A DNA stretch of 6,387 bases, taken from assembly GCA_003521845.1 (NCBI GenBank), contig DPHB01000040.1:533-6919 (forward strand), given 5' to 3'. This DNA is from Oceanospirillaceae bacterium (GTDB lineage Bacteria; Pseudomonadota; Gammaproteobacteria; Pseudomonadales; Balneatricaceae). How positions within the stretch are numbered: position 1 is the first letter of the stretch; each line of letters starts with the position of its first letter. The notes below the pieces were generated by a model. That model was not told where the DNA came from. It was given only the letters and a program-made list of their open reading frames with translations, and did not search any database. A program made the translations under genes and the position numbers. Shown piece by piece: positions 1-5,231 of the stretch.

Positions 1-900
1 GGTGATATCCGTGTGCAAGGCACTACCGTGTACCAAGGGACTAATATCACGTTCAATAGCATCGGGGTTGGTATGGGTAATTAAATCCATGCCTGCTTCG
101 GCCGCCATCTTGTCACGGAATTGATACATTTCTTGGAACTTCCAGCGCGTATCCACGTGCAACAAGGGGAACGGCGGCGGGCTAGGGTAAAACGCCTTGC
201 GTGCCAAGTGCAACATAACAGCGCTGTCTTTGCCAACCGAGTAAAGCATGACGGGGTTTTCGGCCTGCGCCATGACTTCACGCATGATGTGCATGCTCTC
301 GGCTTCTAAGTGGTCAAGGTGGCTATTGCCGTCGGCAATGTGCCTGGGCCGCGGCGTACCTGTAATAGTCTGCAATTTAGCGGGGTAGGCGCTGATGGCC
401 AAAATACCCTTGTGCCCATCGGCACTAAGTGGCTGTTGTTTGTCGGCCAGCCAGATGGCGCGAAACAGGGCGCTGATAGCCCCGTGGGCAAACAATAAGG
501 TGTCTTTGCCGTTATACCCTGTGAGTGCAACTAGGGCTTCACGGAGGCTGTCGATATCCCAAACATGTTCATTCCACAGCCAGCGACGGCTACCTTTGGC
601 ATCGTTGGCAAATAACCCAACGCGGCCTTCAAAGCTGAATGCCTGCACAAATAGCACATTCTGGCGACGCTTCTTGGCATTGGACAAGAGTAGCTCAACC
701 ACCTGTGGCTTTAAGGTTTTCTGCTGTTCGTCTTGAATATCATCAATGCTCAAAGGCGCAGGTAGCATGGCTTGCTGTTCTAGCCAGCGGTCGGCACCTT
801 TGCGGTTGTTGCTGATGCCTTCTTGTTGTAGGTAATCAGAAAGGCTTTGGGTGTCCCAAACGAGGCGTTGCTCTGCAGTGTGACTGGCAAATGTGATCAT
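1..900 (-). CDS. cysD: Sulfate adenylyltransferase subunit 2 (CysD), partial, with a ~190-residue N-terminal extension
   Basis: The reverse strand is open for 300 codons from the ATG at 900 to the left edge, so the 3' end is missing. Residues about 194-300 are clearly CysD, the catalytic subunit that with the GTPase CysN makes adenosine 5'-phosphosulfate from ATP and sulfate in cytoplasmic sulfate assimilation. Visible marks are HLEAESMHIMREV (197-209), the PP-loop SVGKDS (221-226), HLARKAFYP (231-239), LLHVDT (246-251), MYQFRD and VHGSA (290-294). E. coli CysD is about 302 residues and begins only a few residues before HLRQLEAES; here about 190 extra residues precede it. The extension has an alpha/beta look (strand-like NVLFVQAF at 81-88, a tryptophan-rich stretch at 107-114, TLLFAHG at 134-140), but I do not recognise it. 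No in-frame ATG or GTG lies just before the core, so a true fusion is favoured over a separate start. In-frame stops immediately upstream make 900 the first possible ATG. The ribosome site is weak (GAGA, 10 nt before the ATG). CysD identity is near certain; the role of the extension is unknown. Confidence 0.93.
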   Translation of the reverse strand, partial: MITFASHTAEQRLVWDTQSLSDYLQQEGISNNRKGADRWLEQQAMLPAPLSIDDIQDEQQKTLKPQVVELLLSNAKKRRQNVLFVQAFSFEGRVGLFANDAKGSRRWLWNEHVWDIDSLREALVALTGYNGKDTLLFAHGAISALFRAIWLADKQQPLSADGHKGILAISAYPAKLQTITGTPRPRHIADGNSHLDHLEAESMHIMREVMAQAENPVMLYSVGKDSAVMLHLARKAFYPSPPPFPLLHVDTRWKFQEMYQFRDKMAAEAGMDLITHTNPDAIERDISPLVHGSALHTDIT

Positions 901-909
901 GATAAAAAT

Positions 910-1003
910 GTCTCAAAATGCAATAAATTATGAAAAACATTATATTGTGAATTTATATGTAAGTGAAATCTCTTTTTGGAATAACAAAATTACATTTTGA
1001 GAC
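910..1003. repeat. Pair of 15-bp inverted arms bracketing the cysD promoter
   Basis: The left arm at 910-924 (GTCTCAAAATGCAAT) and the right arm at 989-1003 (reading GTCTCAAAATGTAAT on the other strand) match at 14 of 15 positions, with a perfect 11-bp block. They are 64 bp apart and the predicted cysD promoter lies wholly between them. Only the left arm would be in the cysD transcript, so a long RNA hairpin is not the explanation. Paired protein-binding sites, or the ends of a very small mobile repeat, are the plausible readings. The right arm also lies about 25 bp upstream of the possible alaX promoter. Confidence 0.6.
939..967 (-). promoter_or_regulatory. Predicted sigma-70 promoter of cysD
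   Basis: On the reverse strand a perfect -10 TATAAT (939-944) is preceded, after 17 bp, by the -35-like TTCACT (962-967; 4 of 6). The start of transcription would be near 932, giving a leader of about 32 nt. A TTATTCC motif (978-984, reverse strand) sits 10 bp upstream of the -35, where an activator would bind. It resembles half-sites I recall for CysB, the LysR-type activator of cysteine genes, but that link is weak. This is the best promoter match in the window. Confidence 0.6.
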
Positions 1004-1028
1004 GTGTGGTGTTAGTGGGTCACTTGCC

Positions 1029-1057
1029 TTGGTGTCCTAGCAAAAGCCTGCTACATT
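1029..1057 (+). promoter_or_regulatory. Weak candidate promoter for alaX
   Basis: TTGGTG (1029-1034) and TACATT (1052-1057) are separated by 17 bp and match the -35 and -10 consensus at 3 and 4 of 6 positions. Transcription would start near 1064, shortly before the gene. This is the best candidate seen between the inverted arm and alaX, but matches of this quality arise by chance. Confidence 0.3.
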
Positions 1058-1089
1058 AGCATTCATCTAGTTAAGTTATGGACACCAGC

Positions 1090-1827
1090 ATGAATGCAAC
1101 CAAAGCCTTATATCGAGAAGATGCCTATTGTCAGACGGCAACAGCTACCGTGCTGGCGATCACTGAAGATGGTCACCTGGTGTTGGACCAATCTATTTTT
1201 TATCCCATGGGTGGTGGCCAACCTGGGGATAAAGGTATTTTGTCATGCCTTGGCAAGACTGATGTACAGGTGGTGGATACGCGTAATAACCGCGAGGTTT
1301 ATGGTCAAATACTACACGTCGTGAGCCAGCCTTGTGAGCTTGAGGTAGGCGATGCAGTCAGTATGCAGCTGGATTGGGAAATACGATACCGTCGCATGCG
1401 TGTGCACACGGCATTGCACTTGTTGTCCGTGGTATTGCCGTACCCGGTAACGGGGGGCGCCATTGGTGAGTGCTTGTCGGATGACAAGATAGACGGGCGC
1501 TTGGATTTTGATATTGCCAATCCGGACTTCGACAAGGCGCTACTTACGGAGCAATTGCAGAGCATGGTAGACCGGCAGGCTGACGTGAGAGACCAGTGGA
1601 TTACTGATGCTGAGCTGGATGCCAATCCTGACCTGGTAAAAACCATGTCGGTACAGCCGCCAAGAGGCAGTGGTGTAATTCGTTTAGTTAATGTTGAAGG
1701 TCTAGACCTGCAGCCCTGCGGTGGCACGCACCTAGCCAATATCGGTGAAATAGGCCAGGTGCGTATCAAGAAGATCGAAAACAAAGGTAAGATCAACCGC
1801 CGCGTGAGGATTGTCCTAGAGGCTTAG
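1090..1827 (+). CDS. alaX: Alanyl-tRNA editing hydrolase, AlaX family
   Basis: This free-standing relative of the AlaRS editing domain hydrolyses tRNA(Ala) wrongly charged with serine (in some members glycine), a quality-control step of translation in the cytoplasm. Residue numbers here count from the upstream ATG at 1078; subtract 4 for the start used. The glycine-rich YPMGGGQPGD (42-51) is typical of the family. The zinc-site residues are all present: H110 and H114 in HTALH, and C214 and H218 in CGGTH. At about 245 residues it is an AlaX-M-sized protein, with no aminoacylation domain, so it is not a fragment of alaS. I prefer the ATG at 1090 because GGA lies 7 nt upstream and family members begin shortly before a motif like LYREDAY; the in-frame ATG at 1078 adds four residues and has no good ribosome site. 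The gene stands alone, divergent from cysD and convergent with kynU. Family assignment is secure; exact substrate preference is not readable from sequence. Confidence 0.93.
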   Translation: MNATKALYREDAYCQTATATVLAITEDGHLVLDQSIFYPMGGGQPGDKGILSCLGKTDVQVVDTRNNREVYGQILHVVSQPCELEVGDAVSMQLDWEIRYRRMRVHTALHLLSVVLPYPVTGGAIGECLSDDKIDGRLDFDIANPDFDKALLTEQLQSMVDRQADVRDQWITDAELDANPDLVKTMSVQPPRGSGVIRLVNVEGLDLQPCGGTHLANIGEIGQVRIKKIENKGKINRRVRIVLEA

Positions 1828-1837
1828 CGTGCCTCCC

Positions 1838-1975
1838 CGTCATTGCGAGAGCGTACTTCTCGTCATTGCGAGCCGAAGGCGCGGCAACCTCTAGTAGTAT
1901 AGCACTTCGTCTGATGGAGATTGCTTCGTCGTACCTCCTCGCAATGACGTATGAGCTATGTTTCTCGCAATGACG
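1838..1975. repeat. Nested palindromic intergenic repeat (GTCATTGCGAG type)
   Basis: CGTCATTGCGAG occurs at 1838-1849 and 1861-1872, and its reverse complement CTCGCAATGACG at 1938-1949 and 1964-1975, giving an outer and an inner palindrome. The inner element (1861-1949) also pairs GGCAACCTC on the left with GAGATTGC on the right, apart from a mismatch. A further imperfect pair, GTATAGCA (1897-1904) with TGCTATAC (1977-1984), overlaps it. I recall repeats with this GTCATTGCGAG...CGCAATGAC design, often with GAAGCAATCT inside, scattered in intergenic regions of many unrelated bacteria; none encodes protein. Here it fills the gap between the convergent alaX and kynU and could act as a bidirectional terminator-like hairpin, though no run of T follows it. 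Confidence 0.8.
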
Positions 1976-1985
1976 ATGCTATACG

Positions 1986-3221
1986 CTAGGTAACAGCCTG
2001 ACGCTGGTTGTATTCAGCAGCTTGCCAGCTACCGGTGGCCATGATGTCGGCTAAAGTTTGTACGGTATGCCAGATATCTTCGTAACGCACATATAAGGGG
2101 GCAAAGCCAAAGCGTAGGATATCGGGGGCACGAAAGTCACCCACTATGTTGCGGGCGATAAGGTTCTGCATGATGGCATAGCCTTCTGGATGATACAGAG
2201 AAACCTGGTTGCCGCGTACACTGGCATCGGTAGGTGAGGCTAGATCGAACTCTGGGCAATGTTCTTGGACTAGCTGAATAAACACATCACCAAGCTGTTG
2301 CGCCTTGCTTCTTAATAGCGCAAGGTCGGCTTGTTCAAAAATTTCTAGGGCGCATTCTAAGGCGGCGTTGGCTAATACGGCCGGTGTGCCGCACATAGCT
2401 TGCTGAATGCCGGGTGCTGACTCGTATTGGTCTTCAAAGTTAAAGGGGCGCGCATGGCCTAGCCAGCCGGTGAGGGGTTGTTGTAATTGCGCTTGATGTT
2501 GCTTGGCGACATACAAAAATGCTGGCGAGCCGGGGCCACCATTGAGGTACTTGTAAGTACAGCCAACAGCAAAGTCGGCCTTGCAGGTGTCCAGATGAAC
2601 CTGCATAGCACCGGCTGAGTGGCACAAGTCCCACAGCATCAAAGCACCCTTTTCATGGGCTTGTTGGGTAACCTTGGTCATATCCCACGTGGCGCCGCTT
2701 TTGTAGTGCACATGGGTAAGTAGAACTAGTGCAGTATCGTCATCAATGGCGCTTAACACCTGTTCCCTAGGCAGGGCAACGACCTCTATCTGGTCACCCA
2801 GCATACGCTCTAGGCCCTGTAATAAATACAGGTCTGTGGCAAAGTTGCCGGTTTCCGTAATTAGCTTGCTGCGCCCGGGTTGCATGGCGACGGCAGCGGC
2901 AGCCAACTTGAAAATATTCACCGACGTTGTGTCGCACACTAATACCTGTTCGGGTTTGGCGCCGATAAGCTTGCCAATACGGTCACCCAGCTGGGTGGGC
3001 TTTTGCATCCAGTCATGGCTATTCCAGCTTTGTATGAGGCTCTGTCCCCATTGTTGTTGCACCACCTCTTGCAAGCGTGTGTTGGTGTGCTTGGGAAGGG
3101 CGCCTAAGGAGTTACCGTCTAAGTAAATCATCGATTCTGGTAGATCAAACAGTTCACGCAATTGGCTGTTAGGGTCTTGTTGGTCAAGCTGTTGCAAATA
3201 GTTTAGGTCGATGTGGCTCAT
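1986..3221 (-). CDS. kynU: Kynureninase
   Basis: This cytoplasmic pyridoxal-phosphate enzyme splits L-kynurenine into anthranilate and L-alanine in tryptophan degradation. The 411 residues match the usual bacterial length and the full aminotransferase-fold layout is visible: YLDGNSLGALP (33-43), the phosphate-binding VCDTTSVN (95-102), WDLCHSAGA (197-205) with the cofactor-contacting aspartate D198, and the PLP-lysine motif CTYKYLNGGPGSPA with K224 as the Schiff-base residue. GWLGHARPF (252-260), the GTPA turn (278-281) and the C-terminal FRAPDILRFGFAPLY (363-377), with substrate-carboxylate arginines, are also intact. The start ATG at 3219-3221 has AAGG 8 nt upstream. Only 30 bp separate it from the kynA stop, so the two genes are almost certainly co-transcribed from the promoter before kynA. 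No frame damage is seen. Confidence 0.97.
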   Translation of the reverse strand: MSHIDLNYLQQLDQQDPNSQLRELFDLPESMIYLDGNSLGALPKHTNTRLQEVVQQQWGQSLIQSWNSHDWMQKPTQLGDRIGKLIGAKPEQVLVCDTTSVNIFKLAAAAVAMQPGRSKLITETGNFATDLYLLQGLERMLGDQIEVVALPREQVLSAIDDDTALVLLTHVHYKSGATWDMTKVTQQAHEKGALMLWDLCHSAGAMQVHLDTCKADFAVGCTYKYLNGGPGSPAFLYVAKQHQAQLQQPLTGWLGHARPFNFEDQYESAPGIQQAMCGTPAVLANAALECALEIFEQADLALLRSKAQQLGDVFIQLVQEHCPEFDLASPTDASVRGNQVSLYHPEGYAIMQNLIARNIVGDFRAPDILRFGFAPLYVRYEDIWHTVQTLADIMATGSWQAAEYNQRQAVT

Positions 3222-3251
3222 GATAGGTGCCTTGTATGCAATATTAAGTGA

Positions 3252-4085
3252 TTAGATGCTGGTGCGTACTGACCAGAGCTCGGGGAAGAATTCTAGCGAT
3301 AGGGCTTTTTGCAGGTAGCTAACACCGCCGGTACCACCGGTACCTTGCTTAAAGCCAATGATGCGTTGCACGGTTTTCATATGGTTGAAACGCCACTGTT
3401 GGAAGTGATGCTCTGTATCCACTAGTTTTTCCGCCAGTTCATACAGGTCCCAGTGCTTATCGGTATTTTGGTAAATTTCTAGCCAGGCAGCTTCTACGCT
3501 AGCGTTGGCCTCGTATGGCTGGCTAAGGTCTCGCTTGAGTAGCTCGGCATCAATAGCAAAACCGCGTTGGCTAAGTAGCTGTAAACATACGTCATATAGG
3601 CTGGGTGCCTGCAGCACAGATTGTAGGTGTTGATAGTGTTGTGGGTGATTTTTGTGTGCTTCTACCAAGGAGGCATTCTTGTTGCCCAAGAGGAATTCTA
3701 ACTCACGGTATTGATAAGACTGGAAGCCGGAGCTTTGCCCTAGGCTATCGCGAAACGCGCTATAGTCAGACGGCGTCATAGTAACCAAAACTTCCCAAGC
3801 ATTTACCAGCTGTTGTTGGATGCGTGCTACGCGAGTGAGCATTTTGAAAGCCGGGCGCAGGTTGTCTTGTTGAATCTGTGCGGCGGCTTCGTGGGCTTCA
3901 TGTAGGCATAGCTTCATCCATAGTTCGGAGGCTTGGTGAATCACCACAAAAAGCATTTCGTCGTGTTGGCCACTTAAAGGGTGTTGCAACTCTAGCAGCG
4001 GATCAAGCTTAAGATACTGACCGTAGCTCATATCTTGTTGCCAGTGGATGCTGGATTCGTCTGTTACATCGATTGCGTTACTCAT
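3252..4085 (-). CDS. kynA: Tryptophan 2,3-dioxygenase
   Basis: This haem dioxygenase opens the indole ring of L-tryptophan with O2 to give N-formylkynurenine, the first step of the kynurenine route. With the chosen start the protein has 277 residues. The active-site set known from the Xanthomonas enzyme (H55, R117, H240, T254) is reproduced with identical spacing: H50 in VVIHQASELW, R112 in FRDSLGQSSGFQS, the proximal haem ligand H235 in WRFNHMKTVQRIIG, and T249 in GTGGTGG. The C-terminal FFPELWSVRTSI is family-typical. The frame stays open to an ATG at 4152-4154, but I reject it: it has no ribosome site, its extra 23 residues look unlike the family, and it lies upstream of the predicted promoter. 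The chosen ATG has only a weak AAGAG 11 nt upstream. It is the first gene of a kynA-kynU operon, divergent from the LysR-type gene. A tetramer is usual for the family. Confidence 0.96.
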   Translation of the reverse strand: MSNAIDVTDESSIHWQQDMSYGQYLKLDPLLELQHPLSGQHDEMLFVVIHQASELWMKLCLHEAHEAAAQIQQDNLRPAFKMLTRVARIQQQLVNAWEVLVTMTPSDYSAFRDSLGQSSGFQSYQYRELEFLLGNKNASLVEAHKNHPQHYQHLQSVLQAPSLYDVCLQLLSQRGFAIDAELLKRDLSQPYEANASVEAAWLEIYQNTDKHWDLYELAEKLVDTEHHFQQWRFNHMKTVQRIIGFKQGTGGTGGVSYLQKALSLEFFPELWSVRTSI

Positions 4086-4119
4086 GTGGCTGGTCGCTCT
4101 TAAGTGGTTTGTACTAGGT

Positions 4120-4148
4120 AGTTTAGAAAATCCTATGTATGTTGTAAA
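4120..4148 (-). promoter_or_regulatory. Predicted promoter of the kynA-kynU operon
   Basis: On the reverse strand TTTACA (4143-4148; 5 of 6 to -35) is followed after 17 bp by TAAACT (4120-4125; 4 of 6 to -10). Transcription would start near 4113, leaving a leader of about 28 nt before the kynA ATG at 4085. The promoter lies inside the frame of the longer possible kynA start, which is one reason to reject that start. Confidence 0.55.
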
Positions 4149-4169
4149 TCTCATAATATTTGCTATATT
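4142..4169 (+). promoter_or_regulatory. Predicted promoter of the LysR-type regulator gene
   Basis: TTGTAA (4142-4147; 4 of 6) and TATATT (4164-4169; 5 of 6) are 16 bp apart, with a start expected near 4176 and a leader of about 36 nt. Its -35 overlaps the -35 of the opposing kynA promoter and its -10 lies in the dyad at 4151-4174. This is the standard arrangement for a LysR-type regulator that represses itself and controls the divergent operon. Confidence 0.45.
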
Positions 4170-4174
4170 GATGA
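4151..4174. promoter_or_regulatory. Candidate LysR-type operator between the regulator gene and kynA
   Basis: AATAT-TTGCT-ATATT (4155-4169) is a perfect 5-bp dyad around a 5-bp centre. It extends outward as TCAT on the left and GATGA on the right with one extra base, giving an imperfect 24-bp palindrome. Its centre (4162) is about 49 bp before the predicted kynA start, next to the -35, a position suited to an activator. It does not match the classic T-N11-A box cleanly, and AT-rich spacers produce dyads by chance. Confidence 0.4.
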
Positions 4175-4211
4175 ATTAAATTAATGGAAGTAGGCTTTTC
4201 AAGGGTTAGCT

Positions 4212-5123
4212 ATGCCAATAAGACTGACCATGCGTCAACTACAAATGATTCGTGCTTTAGAGCAAATGGGCAGTGTTTCTGAAGCTGCGCACCAGCTGCA
4301 AGTATCTCAATCGGCTTTGAGTCACCGCATTCGTGAGGCAGAGCGGTTGTTGGACACAGATCTTTATCTGCGACAGAACAAACGTCTAGTGGCGACCATT
4401 GCCGGGCAACGAGTTGAGCATGCCGCCAGGGTGATCTTGTCGGAACTTGAGCACACAGAGCAGCATATTGCTCAGTTAAGTGCGGGCATTACTCATCAAG
4501 TGCGTATAGGCTTGCAGGTGTATGCAAGTGCTCTTTGTATGCCGCAGCTGTTGCAAATTATGCAGCAGAAATGCCCACAAGTTGGTGTGCAGTTGGTGGC
4601 TGATACGGGTTTAGATCCCATTGCTGCCGTGCGACGTCATGATATAGACATGGCTTTGATGTCGGGCGATATGGTAGTCAAGGGCTTGGAGGTGCATCCT
4701 TTGTTTGAGGATAGGTTGGTTGCTGTCGCGGCAGTAGGCCATATGTGGCAGGGGCAAGCTAGTGTTACTCCGCAAGATATTAGTCAGCAAGTTTATATTG
4801 CGCACCATACCAATCCAGAAGCCGGTCGTGAATACGAACGATTATTTAAACCTCATGATGCCTTGCCGCGTCAGGTGATTAGGGCGGGTGTCACGGAAGC
4901 GGTGCTAGCCTTGGTGAATGCCGGACAAGGTGTCACGGTGATGCCTTATTGGACCACGCAATATTATGCCAAGATGTATGCGTTATGTGTGCGGCCTATC
5001 GTGGCCGATCAGGTGGCTATTAACTGGCAGCTAGTGGCTGGCAAGGGTTTGGTTGGTGCACCTCATATGCAGGCTGTGGTGGACAGCATGAGATCGATTG
5101 TGAGCGCCGACATTTGGGGTTAG
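4212..5123 (+). CDS. LysR-family transcriptional regulator, probable regulator of the kyn operon
   Basis: The 303 residues have the standard LysR plan. A winged helix-turn-helix occupies about 7-65, with GSVSEAAHQLQVSQSALSH forming the helix-turn-helix, followed by a linker helix to about 90 and a two-lobed effector-binding domain from VRIGLQ (97) to the C-terminus. The SQSALSH recognition helix and the TPQDI stretch recall the MetR branch, but the divergent kynA gene suggests a role in tryptophan or kynurenine control; this is inference from position. LysR proteins usually act as tetramers and bind a small co-inducer. The ATG at 4212 has AAGGG 6 nt upstream, a strong ribosome site that settles the start. 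The coding sequence is intact. The known proteobacterial KynR regulator of kyn genes is of the AsnC/Lrp family, so this is a different solution if the link holds. Family assignment is certain; the target and effector are not. Confidence 0.93.
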   Translation: MPIRLTMRQLQMIRALEQMGSVSEAAHQLQVSQSALSHRIREAERLLDTDLYLRQNKRLVATIAGQRVEHAARVILSELEHTEQHIAQLSAGITHQVRIGLQVYASALCMPQLLQIMQQKCPQVGVQLVADTGLDPIAAVRRHDIDMALMSGDMVVKGLEVHPLFEDRLVAVAAVGHMWQGQASVTPQDISQQVYIAHHTNPEAGREYERLFKPHDALPRQVIRAGVTEAVLALVNAGQGVTVMPYWTTQYYAKMYALCVRPIVADQVAINWQLVAGKGLVGAPHMQAVVDSMRSIVSADIWG

Positions 5124-5156
5124 GCATAGATTAGCGGTGCATTAAGAAGGGTTTTT

Positions 5157-5165
5157 TGCTAAAAT
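5157..5165 (+). promoter_or_regulatory. Candidate extended -10 promoter of purC
   Basis: TGCTAAAAT gives an extended -10 (TG, one base, then TAAAAT with 5 of 6 matches). No convincing -35 lies 17 bp upstream, which extended -10 promoters can tolerate. Transcription would begin near 5172, with a leader of about 57 nt to the ATG at 5229. The leader could fold a small CTCGA/TCGAG hairpin (5171-5175 with 5186-5190). I see no PurR-like palindrome. Confidence 0.4.
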
Positions 5166-5205
5166 TCGCACTCGATTTTTACTGTTCGAGCTATGTCTTT
5201 CAACT

Positions 5206-5231
5206 AAGGGACTGTCATGGGAGCTATCATG
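5206..5231 (+). promoter_or_regulatory. Two consecutive ribosome sites and start codons for purC
   Basis: AAGGGA (5206-5211) stands 5 nt before an ATG at 5217, and GGGAG (5219-5223) stands 5 nt before a second in-frame ATG at 5229. Both could be used. Homologues begin with a sequence like MS...QVLAVNDDLPIRT, which favours 5229; use of 5217 would add Met-Gly-Ala-Ile. Confidence 0.55.

Noticed and set aside
306..736. Overlapping open frames on both strands inside the cysD extension (for example 395-736 plus and 306-530 minus)
   Set aside because: They are low-complexity-looking shadows in other frames of the continuous cysD frame, with no recognisable domain and no good ribosome site.
81..900. 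Histidine phosphatase domain in the CysD extension
   Set aside because: Only an LLFAHG-plus-helix resemblance exists; the catalytic RHG motif and the other conserved residues are absent.
1305..1796. 163-codon reverse-strand frame opposite alaX
   Set aside because: It is wholly antisense to a clear AlaX gene, and its translation resembles no family.
4086..4154. Longer kynA reading frame starting at the ATG at 4154
   Set aside because: The 23 extra residues have no ribosome site, do not resemble the family's N-terminus, and begin upstream of the predicted kynA -35.
5171..5190. Riboswitch or purine-sensing leader before purC
   Set aside because: The leader is only about 57 nt with one 5-bp stem, too small and unlike the known purine riboswitch core.
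5124..5216. Rho-independent terminator for the LysR-type gene at the GGGTTTTTT run (5149-5157)
   Set aside because: No stable GC-rich hairpin can be drawn immediately before the T run.
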